A stretch of DNA of 64,000 bases from a bacterium (GTDB lineage: Bacteria; UBP6; UBA1177), in contig JAFQZM010000035.1 in assembly GCA_017405875.1 (NCBI GenBank), forward strand, positions 1 to 64,000. The letters are read 5' to 3'. Below, in pieces: positions 1 to 8,425 of the stretch. Both the position numbers and the translations under genes were made by a program. Position 1 is the first letter of the stretch. Each line of letters begins with the position of its first letter. The notes beneath the pieces are model-generated. The model saw only the letters and a program-made list of their open reading frames with translations, did no database searches and was not told where the DNA came from.

Positions 1-1116
1 CATAAACATCGACATTCCGGCGAGAATTATCCCCTGGTCGTCAAAGAGGAAGTAGATGGTTCCGTGTGTTACGCCGGGAATGGAAACGAGGCGGATGAAT
101 GCTTCGAAATCTATTTTGTCGGTTAGAGTTACACCGATTATTCTGTCAGGTTCGAACATGATGTTTTCTACCGAGTCGTCTATGGCGAGGACGTTTCTCT
201 GCTGGAAATTTTCGTCAAAAACAGTCTGCTTTTCTATCAGAAGGTCGTTGAAAACCGACTCGAAAACTTCGGCGGTCAGAGTTCCCGCTTCCTGAGGAAC
301 GGCATAGTTCTTGAAAAAAGTGGTTCCTGCGCCGCGTTCCGCGTGACTGAGAAGCGTATAGTCGCCGGTAAAAAGAGCCGAAAGAACGGTTTCCGAGCGT
401 TTCATGCAGAAAACGTCCGAAATCTTCCGCAGAGCCCCGGTGTAGGCGATGTCGTTTATCTTAACGTCCTCGATTTCATCCCAAAGCGTCATCTGCTGGA
501 GAAGCGGAAGTGTGTTCTGCTGAAGAAGCTCGACATCCTCGGAATAGCGGTTGTTTTCAAGTACGTTCGCCTGAGCCGAAAAGCGTATCCCGGGTTTGGC
601 AAGTTCCTTTCTAGCCGTATCGAGCGAAAGACGGCTTCCCGCGAAAATAATGTTTGGTTTCAGTTCGAGGAGTTGCGGATTCTTTCCGAGAGAGACGATC
701 ATGCTGTTGAGCCTGTTATTGACCGAATTGTCATAACCGCCTGAAATTATTATATAATCTATGTCGGTTAAATCTGCTGTTGAAATCGCATCGGAAGCGG
801 AGTAGGTCTGCTTTACATTCAGAAGTTTCGACCATGCTAGCCTTTTTGCCGAGCGGGTCGAGCCCTCTTCGCTTATCCCGAAAACCGCGGCGTTCATAAG
901 CCTTTCAGGAATAATGATGCGCTGTATCGTTTTTTCCGCTTTTGTGCCGTTTTTTTCATAAAATTTAGCTATCTCGCCCCGAATGTCATCGTTTACTCCG
1001 AGCGTTCTTTCTTCGGTTTCGGCAGATATGCTTTCGTTGTAGTAGTCGAAGTCGATTCTGATTTTTCTTACGATGTTGCGCATCGAGAGAAATACGGTGA
1101 AGTTCTCGGAATTCAT
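1..1116 (-). CDS. GlmL/MutL-like protein, C-terminally truncated by the window edge
   Basis: The reading frame is open from an ATG at 1116 to the window edge (372 codons, no stop). The N-terminus lacks an obvious ASKHA phosphate-1 motif. Around residue 130 an Asp-Tyr-Ile-Ile-x-Ser-Gly-Gly-Tyr-Asp stretch is followed by an Asn-Ile-Ile-Phe-Ala-Gly-Ser strand and then an Ala-Asn-Val-Leu segment. That order matches the GG(T/Y)D, (V/I)xAGN and ENVMP blocks of the GlmL/MutL family, known next to glutamate mutase and other B12 mutases. This is my reading of a motif pattern, not a search result. No mutase subunit lies in the window; it could be outside it. The start overlaps the stop of the upstream small ORF as ATGA, so the two are probably translationally coupled. 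Could instead be an unrelated hypothetical protein. Confidence 0.5.
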   Translation of the reverse strand, partial: MNSENFTVFLSMRNIVRKIRIDFDYYNESISAETEERTLGVNDDIRGEIAKFYEKNGTKAEKTIQRIIIPERLMNAAVFGISEEGSTRSAKRLAWSKLLNVKQTYSASDAISTADLTDIDYIIISGGYDNSVNNRLNSMIVSLGKNPQLLELKPNIIFAGSRLSLDTARKELAKPGIRFSAQANVLENNRYSEDVELLQQNTLPLLQQMTLWDEIEDVKINDIAYTGALRKISDVFCMKRSETVLSALFTGDYTLLSHAERGAGTTFFKNYAVPQEAGTLTAEVFESVFNDLLIEKQTVFDENFQQRNVLAIDDSVENIMFEPDRIIGVTLTDKIDFEAFIRLVSIPGVTHGTIYFLFDDQGIILAGMSMFM

Positions 1117-1412
1117 CCTTCACCTCTTTCTAGTGCTTCCTTCAACGCTTCGAAAGAATTTTCCCCGCTGGAAAAATCGAGTATTTCACAGGTTTTTTTC
1201 TGACCGATGAGAAGCGAGGAGAGAGGTTCCGCAATAGAGAGAAAAGCTGAAATCTGCCTTTTGAAAGGGATCATCATGTCAAGCAGTATCAAAGAGGCGT
1301 GTTCGAGTTTTTTCGACTTTAAAAAGCTGGCGATTTCCTCTGCCTGAAAGCTGTTTCCCGAACTTTTGTCTCCAAAATCGGATTCTCTGCCGGTTGCCAA
1401 GTTCCGCTCCAA
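1113..1412 (-). CDS. Small hypothetical ORF upstream of the MutL-like gene, uncertain 5' end
   Basis: A 99-codon frame that opens at a TTG (1410-1412) directly after an in-frame TGA (1413-1415), and ends with ATGA overlapping the next gene. An ATG at 1414-1416, in the neighbouring frame, would read for only 45 codons. The -10 box of a near-consensus promoter ends at 1428, so transcription would begin about 1421. The message would then be nearly leaderless, with no room for a Shine-Dalgarno site. Either this gene is translated from TTG without a leader, or the ATG frame was the original start and a frameshift has broken it. The product has an Ile-Leu-Leu-Asp-Met-Met stretch but no domain I recognise. 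Confidence 0.45.
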   Translation of the reverse strand: MERNLATGRESDFGDKSSGNSFQAEEIASFLKSKKLEHASLILLDMMIPFKRQISAFLSIAEPLSSLLIGQKKTCEILDFSSGENSFEALKEALERGEG

Positions 1413-1427
1413 TCATTAAAACGCGGC

Positions 1428-1456
1428 ATATTACGTTAGCACGTCTGTTTTGTCAA
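1428..1456 (-). promoter_or_regulatory. Sigma70-type promoter for the MutL-like operon
   Basis: On the minus strand TTGACA (1456-1451) is followed by exactly 17 bp and TAATAT (1433-1428). This is one of the best promoter matches in the window. It places the transcript start about 5 bases before the ATG at 1416. Confidence 0.7.
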
Positions 1457-1477
1457 TTAGAGGTTTAATTGAAAAGC

Positions 1478-1504
1478 AAAAAAAAAGGGGAGCCGGAGCT
1501 CCCC
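1478..1504 (-). terminator. Intrinsic terminator of the metalloprotease operon
   Basis: Read on the minus strand, GGGGAGC-TCCG-GCTCCCC forms a 7-bp perfect stem (1504-1487) and is followed by a run of nine T (1486-1478). It lies 25 bp after the stop of the giant lipoprotein gene. It ends that operon just upstream of the promoter at 1428-1456. Confidence 0.9.
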
Positions 1505-1528
1505 TGATAAAACCCGTTTCAGATGGGT

Positions 1529-4500
1529 TTAGTAATGCGAAACATAGAATGTCGCGGTGCCGAGGTTGTCAGCTGCGAAAGAGTTGAGCTGATCAATCGT
1601 TGTTTCCATGATGACCAGTCTTGACCAGCCTTCAGCGCCTTCCTCTATAGAATCGCTTTCGTTCTGTTTAAGAATGCCTGCGCTCTTAACAAGTCTGAAC
1701 GACGGAGAAAGTCTCGAGTATTTGTCTGCAAGATACTGTCTGAACTGTTCTTTGGGTTCGTCTTTGCCAGAAGCTGCAGGGAAACGTTCTGCGCCTGCTT
1801 TGATACATACATCGGAATCTTCCAATTCGTCTTCTGCATTTGCAGGGATAACAACACAGCGGCATTCTGCAGGATCTTCCGGTCTATCCTTGTTGTCAGG
1901 AACGCACAAACTTGTATCGTTTCCTTTGCTGTCAACGAATTTAACACCGAGTGCACTGTTGGCTGTATTTGCTCCGTCTTCTGTGAAGGCGACTTCCTTC
2001 ATGCAAAGCTCATCGTCTGCGGGATCGTAAGGATCGTTGCAGTCTTTCCATTTTGTAAGACCGAACTGATCCTGAACATCGAGAACCGACATAGCAAGAA
2101 CAGCTCTGTAGTAAGCGTTTCCGTCCTTGTTGAGGAACTGAACTTCGTTTACGTCGGGTTCCGGATAGTTGCCGATATCGTAAGCGTTGATTCTGTAAGA
2201 TACGAATCTCTGGAGAACTGATGTATCAGCGGAAATGTTTGCAACGTTGCCCATTGTCCAGTACATCGGCCACATCTTGTCGAAGTAAGTCCAGCCTGCG
2301 TGAACAGGAGTGTAGCCTTCGCCAAGCTGCGAGCAGAGGTTTTTCTTGGGAGCATAGGTGTAATCTTCTTCAAGGCAATCCTGTGTTTTTGCGCCTGAAG
2401 ATGTAGTAACGTCTACCATGATGTAGTTACCGTCTTTATCTTTCTGGCAACCTGGGAACGGCGGATTTACAGCCCAGTTTGTAAGAAGGTTGATAGGAGC
2501 ATCAACTTTTACAATCTCTTTTGTTTTTGTAGAGTAGCAGTACGGTGAGAATGAGAACAGCGCTTCTTCGTCAACAATATCGGAAAGCATTGTGAATTTA
2601 ACATTCTCAAGACCTTCGAACTGCTGGTCGATGCTGTTTGCACGGCTTTCTCTTCTGTACTTCGCATCGAACCATCCTGTGTTGCCGATTGCAAAAATAG
2701 CAACCATTTTTTCTTCAGCATAGCCTCTTCTCAAGACTTTGTCGTAGTAAATGTTCTCGTTGTCCTGAATATCCCAGCGGTCTTTCTGGAAACGGCCATA
2801 GAGAGGAGTTACTTCGATTGCGCCGCCGACAAGATCTTCATAACCTTCGATGTAGTTTTCTGTCGACTGATAGTAACCGGTCTGGCTGCCTTCAAGTTTG
2901 TCTTCAATATCAGGATCGGTGTCTTTGCCGTCAACAAGGATGTATTTGCCGACAGCCGGTCTGTAAAGGACATTGTAGTAGAAGTAGTTGACACCTTCCA
3001 TACCTGCGATTACGTGGTCAGCAGGTCCCATCGGAGTGAGGGTTCTAAGCTCGCCGGTGTTTTCGTCGATCCAGTATTCCTCACCTCTGAGAGCTCTGTG
3101 GTATTCTTCACAGATATAGTTGTCAACAGATTTTCTTGAGAACATCGGAGTTCCGTCTTCGTCAACGTCGGTTCCGGGCATTTCGAACTGATCCGGACAC
3201 GGTTTACCATAGAAAAGTTTAACAAGGTAGGGCATCCATTTTCCGTAAGCATAGAAGTTGAAATCAAGAAGGAAGTGGATGTATTTGTATTTGCCGTAAA
3301 GTGTGTCGTAGATCATCTTCATAGATGTTCTGCCGCGGAATTCTCTGAACTTCGGGTTACCTCTTCTGAAGAATCTCAAGAAGTAGTAAGCATCATCCAT
3401 GTCAACCATGCTTCTGATTACATCGGAAGCCATGTAGCCGGCATCGAACGTGTTTGCTTTCGGATCGTCTGAAGATTTTTCATCGGAAACGAAAGTGTAT
3501 TCGTAGTGTCTGCCGTCGTTGATAAGATAGGTGAGGTTCTTGGTGCACTGAGGATCTGAAGACTCGCAGTCGTAGTCATATTCATATCCGGAAAGACCGT
3601 CTTCGTAGGTCTTTGTTTTAAGAGCTGCCAAGAGGTCAAGTTTTGCGTTCGGAGCCAAAGTTTCGCTCTTTACACCTTTGTTGTAGGTGACATAGATCTT
3701 CGACGGGAATTTAACGGTTTTAAGTTTGCCGTTTTTGTCGAGGTATTCTTCGTTGGTTCTTACATAATCAGGATATGCAGCATCTCTGAGCGGATGGATC
3801 TTGTTGCTTCCTTTGTAGGTATCGTCTTCGTCGCCCTGACGAACGATTGCACCGTATTGTTCTCCGCCTGCAACTTTAATCTGCTCGAAAGAACGTCCGT
3901 AAACGAACTTGAGTGCTGCAAGGTCGTATTTTCCAAGACCTACTGCGTGGATGTAAACTTCTCTCTGGTAGTCCATTACAGAAGTGTAGGTGTAGTAGTT
4001 GATGTCAGTTTCAAATGCTTTTTTGTATCTGTAAGCCTTGATACCGAATGTTGCAGGATTGTAGTTTTCACCTTTCGCTTCCTTCTCGTCGAGAAGCATC
4101 TGTTTGATTCCGTCCATCATAGCCGGATAGTTGTCGCTAGCATAGTAGTTGTCGACATAGTTCTTCTGGTCGGTAGAACCGGCAAAGTTGTGTCTGAGAC
4201 CCATGGTGTGACCCATTTCGTGTTCAGCAACACCTTTGTACTGCATTTTTTCAAGAACATCGTAGATAGCGTAGATAAGCTTGTCTTCGTATTCTTTTCT
4301 TGTCGAGCTGTTGTCGTTCCAGTTCGGCATTTCCTTGCGGAGTTTTGTCTGTCTTTCCTTTATGAACTGGATAATGGAACCATCCATGAAGGATTCGTCG
4401 AAATCGAAGTCGAGAGCTTTTGCCTGGATATATTTGGTCATTTCAGCTTCCATAGCAGCCGGACCAACGAACCAAGGTCTCATGATCTCTTTCTGCTCAT

Positions 4501-6988
4501 CGGTGTAATTCGGATTGTCAGCCGGATTCATCCACGGGAAGAGGTTCTTTTTGATCGAGTAAGGAACCATTTTTGTTTCCCATTTCTGATTTCCGACCAG
4601 AGATGAGAAATCGAATCTGCCGTAGTTTCTGGTTTTAAGTTCCTGCTCAAGGTTGATGTCACGAATTTTTTCTTCCAGTGTTTTGCCTGCGGAAGAAGCT
4701 TTGACCATGGTCATAAGGTTGCCTTCGCCGTAGGGTTTGTTCGAATTGTTGGAAGCAAGACCCTTTGTCGAAGCTTTCGCCTTTTTGTCCCAGATAACTT
4801 CAGGGGTATTTGAGTAATCGGGGTTGATGAGTTCTTTCCAATCCCAAGCTGCCGGATCGTCGTCGGAAATAAGGATTCTTGCAAGCTCTATTGCTCTGGT
4901 GTTTGCCCATGCAAGAACCGATCCTGCGATGTTCGAACCGCCGCCCAAGCTCATACCGGTTTCAGGGTTTACGTTCCACTGGGAAACACCGAGAATACCG
5001 TATTCTGTCGGTTTGTCGACCCAGTTGATAAGAGCTGCGTACGGGTTACCGTTGTCATATTTGTGACGAAGAACGGGAAGTCCGTCTTCAACTTCACAGG
5101 TTCTTTCTTCGTTAAGAACACATGCAGCTTTTACAGCAACGTATTCAGCATCGTTGCCAGCAGCATCTTTTGTCGGGCAAGCTTCATCTTCGCCGAAAAT
5201 CTGGCAATCCCAACGGTCGCCTCTCCATTCCGGATAACCGAAATCGTTTACATAGAGTTCCGACATTTTCTGGTCGTTGGAGTAGCATGTCGTGAAGTGC
5301 ATAACTTTTTCTTCATTGTAAAGGTCTGCCTCGTCTTTCTTTACGCAGATTTTTACAGCGTTTTCACGGCTGTCGGAAGAAAGGTTGTAGTAGTTTCCGA
5401 AACCGTAGAGAGCTTTGCCGTCTCTAGCCGGAACGTAGGATTCTACAGGGTTCTCGACCATAACGACGATATCGTTTTTGTACTGATCAAGAAGATCAGC
5501 CATCTTCTTAGCGTCTTCATCATCTGTATTTTCATCAATGAAGTCACCGTCCCATTTCTGGATCCATGCCTGTCTGTCAGGAACAAAGCATTTTTCTCTC
5601 CAGTTTTTGTGCGGGTTGTTCGGATCGTTGAGGTCTGAAGTGTACCATTCAAGGTCTCTTACTTTAACGGTTTTGCCCTCAGCGTTTTTAACTTCTTTGA
5701 AGAAGTCGTTTTTGTAGTTTTCGAAATACCATGCATCAAAAGCACGTGTATCGCTTCCCGGATTCATAGCTGCATATCTTGCGGCAAGCATTGCGTAGTT
5801 GTAGTCTTTCGTGATTGCGCAGTTTGCCGGAAGCATGCGGAGGGGAGTCTTCGGAGAAGAAGTGAAAACGATCTTCTGCTGATATTTGATTTTCCTCAGA
5901 CAGGTGTTGTAGTCTTCGTCGCCGTCAGCACATTTGAAGTTCCACTCTTTCTTGTCGTTTGCCCAAGCCATATTCCAGTAGTTTGCAAGGGTGTGATAGT
6001 TGTCTTCACGGTATCCGTGATAGTTGTCGTAACCTTTGAATTTGTTGGTGAAGAAACCGTATTCACGGAACATTTCATCCGGATATTCAAGCGGTCTGAA
6101 ACCGTTGTCTTTTGCACCGGGAGTCCATTTGAAGGTCTTGGATGCGATGTCGTAGTCTCTCTTACCTACAACGTCTCTGTTGATTTTCGAGAATACGAAA
6201 CGATAGGTAACTGCAGCCGGTTCGTTGCCGATGAATTCATCGATATCGTCCCAGTTTTGGATCTGGTAACCAGCCCACAAGTCAGCATTGTTGGGTTCGA
6301 AGTATTCGGTTGAGAAGAACTGGAACCATTCAACTTCCTTGTTGTATCTTTCTGCATCGTCTGCGATTGCAGTGTAGTCGCGATACTTCTTCGGAACGAT
6401 GAATGTACCGTCGTGAGCATAGAATTCCCAGTCTGTAGCAGTCGTGAGACCTGCTTTGTAGAAAGGAGCACCCCATTCTCTTGTGAGATTGAGATATTGA
6501 AGTTCGTAGTTCGTTACACCGCTCATCGAGTTGGTTGCGAGAGAGAAGTAACGTCTTTCGTTCCACGGTCTGTCGGTGTTCGGAACGAGAACGGGAAGAG
6601 CTTCGCCCGTCGTCGGGTTCTCACTCGGAACGATGTCGTAGTGAGCTGCGATCGGGTAAGCAACGATCGGGGTTTCGTTGACGTCAACGATTTCGTTGGT
6701 GTCAACAGCGGTGAGTTTGTCCCAAATGCTGTAAGCAATGAGCCAATTCTCCGTGATTTTCCATTTGATAACTTTACCGCCGCTTGATTCGCCTATGAAT
6801 GCGTAGTCCGCAGTGTAAGGCAGATCAACGATGGTCTGACGGAAAAAGAACTCGCCTTCGAACAACCTTTTGTCGAGAGCAAGTTCGTCTGTTTTGTCGA
6901 CTGCACTTCTTTCAGTTGTGCATGATACCGCCATCATTACAGCAATGAGAGCAATAAGCAGCGACAATGCTTTTTTGGTCAAATTCAT
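1529..6988 (-). CDS. Giant metzincin-like zinc metalloprotease lipoprotein (1819 aa)
   Basis: Probably a cell-surface or periplasmic zinc peptidase. The signal peptide ends in an AVS|C lipobox (Cys23). A zinc-binding consensus HExxHxxGxxH lies at residues 923-933 (HEMGHTMGLRH). It is followed by a metzincin-type Met-turn, SVMDY, with Met1005. The HEMGHTMGLRHNF form resembles the DUF4953/DUF5117 group of bacterial metalloproteases. The roughly 900 residues before the motif and 800 after it are rich in Asp, Tyr and Trp and show no domain I can name. At 1819 residues it is about twice the length usual for that group. It follows the outer-membrane protein gene by 13 bp with its own AGGAGG site, and ends at a strong terminator. 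The substrate is unknown. Confidence 0.85.
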   Translation of the reverse strand: MNLTKKALSLLIALIAVMMAVSCTTERSAVDKTDELALDKRLFEGEFFFRQTIVDLPYTADYAFIGESSGGKVIKWKITENWLIAYSIWDKLTAVDTNEIVDVNETPIVAYPIAAHYDIVPSENPTTGEALPVLVPNTDRPWNERRYFSLATNSMSGVTNYELQYLNLTREWGAPFYKAGLTTATDWEFYAHDGTFIVPKKYRDYTAIADDAERYNKEVEWFQFFSTEYFEPNNADLWAGYQIQNWDDIDEFIGNEPAAVTYRFVFSKINRDVVGKRDYDIASKTFKWTPGAKDNGFRPLEYPDEMFREYGFFTNKFKGYDNYHGYREDNYHTLANYWNMAWANDKKEWNFKCADGDEDYNTCLRKIKYQQKIVFTSSPKTPLRMLPANCAITKDYNYAMLAARYAAMNPGSDTRAFDAWYFENYKNDFFKEVKNAEGKTVKVRDLEWYTSDLNDPNNPHKNWREKCFVPDRQAWIQKWDGDFIDENTDDEDAKKMADLLDQYKNDIVVMVENPVESYVPARDGKALYGFGNYYNLSSDSRENAVKICVKKDEADLYNEEKVMHFTTCYSNDQKMSELYVNDFGYPEWRGDRWDCQIFGEDEACPTKDAAGNDAEYVAVKAACVLNEERTCEVEDGLPVLRHKYDNGNPYAALINWVDKPTEYGILGVSQWNVNPETGMSLGGGSNIAGSVLAWANTRAIELARILISDDDPAAWDWKELINPDYSNTPEVIWDKKAKASTKGLASNNSNKPYGEGNLMTMVKASSAGKTLEEKIRDINLEQELKTRNYGRFDFSSLVGNQKWETKMVPYSIKKNLFPWMNPADNPNYTDEQKEIMRPWFVGPAAMEAEMTKYIQAKALDFDFDESFMDGSIIQFIKERQTKLRKEMPNWNDNSSTRKEYEDKLIYAIYDVLEKMQYKGVAEHEMGHTMGLRHNFAGSTDQKNYVDNYYASDNYPAMMDGIKQMLLDEKEAKGENYNPATFGIKAYRYKKAFETDINYYTYTSVMDYQREVYIHAVGLGKYDLAALKFVYGRSFEQIKVAGGEQYGAIVRQGDEDDTYKGSNKIHPLRDAAYPDYVRTNEEYLDKNGKLKTVKFPSKIYVTYNKGVKSETLAPNAKLDLLAALKTKTYEDGLSGYEYDYDCESSDPQCTKNLTYLINDGRHYEYTFVSDEKSSDDPKANTFDAGYMASDVIRSMVDMDDAYYFLRFFRRGNPKFREFRGRTSMKMIYDTLYGKYKYIHFLLDFNFYAYGKWMPYLVKLFYGKPCPDQFEMPGTDVDEDGTPMFSRKSVDNYICEEYHRALRGEEYWIDENTGELRTLTPMGPADHVIAGMEGVNYFYYNVLYRPAVGKYILVDGKDTDPDIEDKLEGSQTGYYQSTENYIEGYEDLVGGAIEVTPLYGRFQKDRWDIQDNENIYYDKVLRRGYAEEKMVAIFAIGNTGWFDAKYRRESRANSIDQQFEGLENVKFTMLSDIVDEEALFSFSPYCYSTKTKEIVKVDAPINLLTNWAVNPPFPGCQKDKDGNYIMVDVTTSSGAKTQDCLEEDYTYAPKKNLCSQLGEGYTPVHAGWTYFDKMWPMYWTMGNVANISADTSVLQRFVSYRINAYDIGNYPEPDVNEVQFLNKDGNAYYRAVLAMSVLDVQDQFGLTKWKDCNDPYDPADDELCMKEVAFTEDGANTANSALGVKFVDSKGNDTSLCVPDNKDRPEDPAECRCVVIPANAEDELEDSDVCIKAGAERFPAASGKDEPKEQFRQYLADKYSRLSPSFRLVKSAGILKQNESDSIEEGAEGWSRLVIMETTIDQLNSFAADNLGTATFYVSHY

Positions 6989-7001
6989 AATAACCTCCTA
7001 A

Positions 7002-8252
7002 TTAAAAACTGTATGAATAGCCAATGTTAGCAAAAACTGTCGTATATTTAGCCTTGAACGGGTAGTTTGTGTTGCCGTTCTTTACGTCAGGATCGCCGGG
7101 AAGTTCGTTGTATCCTTCGTAATTGCCGTTGTCGAATTCGGGTGCGTTCGTTCTTACACCGAGAGCGAAGACAAAACCTTTGTACGCATACGATGCCGTA
7201 GCGCCGAACGAGAAAAGGTAATACCATTCGGAATCTTCGATCGAACCCTGGAATCCGTCATAGTAGTAGTCTTTCGCGTTGAGTTTGAAATCTGAACCGA
7301 AGCTGTATCCGCCCGAAACTTTAAAACCGAAACCTTTGTAGTTGATTCCGAGACCGAGGGTAAGACCTATGTCGTGATTCTGGAGATAACCGAGCGGTTC
7401 GTTTGAGTATTTATCCCAAGCTGCATCGTATTCCGCGAATGTTTTCGCGTAGTTGAATCCGAACGAAAGTCCGAGGACGACGTCTTTCGGAAGCTTGAAA
7501 TTCTTCGCAAGTCCGAAATCAACACCGAGAATGGTTCTGATTCCGTAAACGTCCCAAAGTTCCTTCGAGGTGAAAGGAAGCGAAACGCCTATTCCGATCG
7601 AACCCATGAGACCGGCGATTTCAAAGCCTTTTGAAAGACCGATGTTGAGCGGAGTTCCGTCGAATTTCGAGTAGTTTACGTCATCTGTCGATTCCGAACC
7701 GTCTTCGTTCGAATAAGCGACGCTCATTCCGTAGCGGTAAGATTCTCTGAAACCGAGATCCACAGCAAGCGAAAATTCCAACGGAAGCTGATAAGCTACG
7801 TAAACATTCAGAGTGTAGCCGAAACTCTTTCTTTCTTTTGCAAAACCGTGTGACAAGCCGTTGTTGATGCCGATAGTGAGTGTCGGCTGAGCCGGCTTTT
7901 CGGCAGCGGCATCTGGAGCTGCCTCGGTGTCGTTAGCCTGAGCTGCAAGTTCCGCTTCGAGATCGGACTGTTCTTCTTCAGCGGGAGCTTCTTCCTTCGC
8001 AGGAGCTTCCTCTTTTGCAGGCTCAGTCTCTTCTTTTGCAGGTGCAGGCTCTTCTGCCGGAGCTGCTTCTGCCGGTTGCTCGGCTGCTGCTGCTTCATCC
8101 TGCTGTGCAGCTTCCGCCGGGGCTTCCTGTTGTTCGGGAGCCGCAGCTTCGCTTTGTTCCGGTGTGCCTTCCGAAGCTGGTGCTTCCTGTGCAAAAACCG
8201 GCAACGCACAGATTAACAGCAGAGCGAGAAAGTAAAACCTAAACACTTTCAA
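7002..8252 (-). CDS. Outer-membrane beta-barrel protein with Ala/Pro/Glu-rich N-terminal linker
   Basis: Starts at a TTG (8252-8250) 5 bp after a perfect AGGAGG (8263-8258). Longer starts would read through the promoter. The product (416 aa) has a cleavable signal peptide ending PVFA|QE. About 100 residues of Ala, Pro, Glu and Gln repeats (AEEPAPAKEE-like) follow, then about 290 residues of alternating amphipathic strands rich in Gly and aromatics. The protein ends in YSYSF, a typical C-terminal phenylalanine of outer-membrane barrels. The linker could span periplasm or peptidoglycan. It is the first gene of a two-gene operon with the giant metalloprotease, so a shared surface function is likely (for instance anchoring, export or presentation). 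This is inference. Family not identified beyond porin-like barrel. Confidence 0.75.
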   Translation of the reverse strand: MKVFRFYFLALLLICALPVFAQEAPASEGTPEQSEAAAPEQQEAPAEAAQQDEAAAAEQPAEAAPAEEPAPAKEETEPAKEEAPAKEEAPAEEEQSDLEAELAAQANDTEAAPDAAAEKPAQPTLTIGINNGLSHGFAKERKSFGYTLNVYVAYQLPLEFSLAVDLGFRESYRYGMSVAYSNEDGSESTDDVNYSKFDGTPLNIGLSKGFEIAGLMGSIGIGVSLPFTSKELWDVYGIRTILGVDFGLAKNFKLPKDVVLGLSFGFNYAKTFAEYDAAWDKYSNEPLGYLQNHDIGLTLGLGINYKGFGFKVSGGYSFGSDFKLNAKDYYYDGFQGSIEDSEWYYLFSFGATASYAYKGFVFALGVRTNAPEFDNGNYEGYNELPGDPDVKNGNTNYPFKAKYTTVFANIGYSYSF

Positions 8253-8301
8253 TCTCTCCTCCTTTAATATGAGCAAGTTTCCATTTCCAAAAAAACGCGC
8301 T

Positions 8302-8330
8302 AAAATAGTTGAAACATAAATCAAAGTCAA
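8302..8330 (-). promoter_or_regulatory. Promoter of the OMP-metalloprotease operon
   Basis: On the minus strand TTGACT (8330-8325), 17 bp, TATTTT (8307-8302), about 50 bp upstream of the TTG start at 8252. Confidence 0.55.
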
Positions 8331-8425
8331 ATGAAAATGAGCAAAAATCCCGAACCTTTTTGTAGCAAATAGTGTCCCGAACTTTTTTTTTTAGTCATGT
8401 CAATAAGTTATCCGTCAATATTTTT

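Noticed and set aside
3794-4606. A 270-codon plus-strand frame
   Set aside because: It is the antisense of the giant metalloprotease gene across its HExxH region. The opposite strand carries a lipobox, family motif, ribosome site and terminator.
7808-8242. Lys/Arg-rich and Leu-rich frames within the linker of the outer-membrane protein
   Set aside because: They are frame shadows of the Ala/Pro/Glu repeats; the real frame has the signal peptide and barrel.
8340-8425. Two TCCCGAAC boxes downstream of the permease gene
   Set aside because: Only two loose copies with no consistent spacing or inverted structure; could not support a function.
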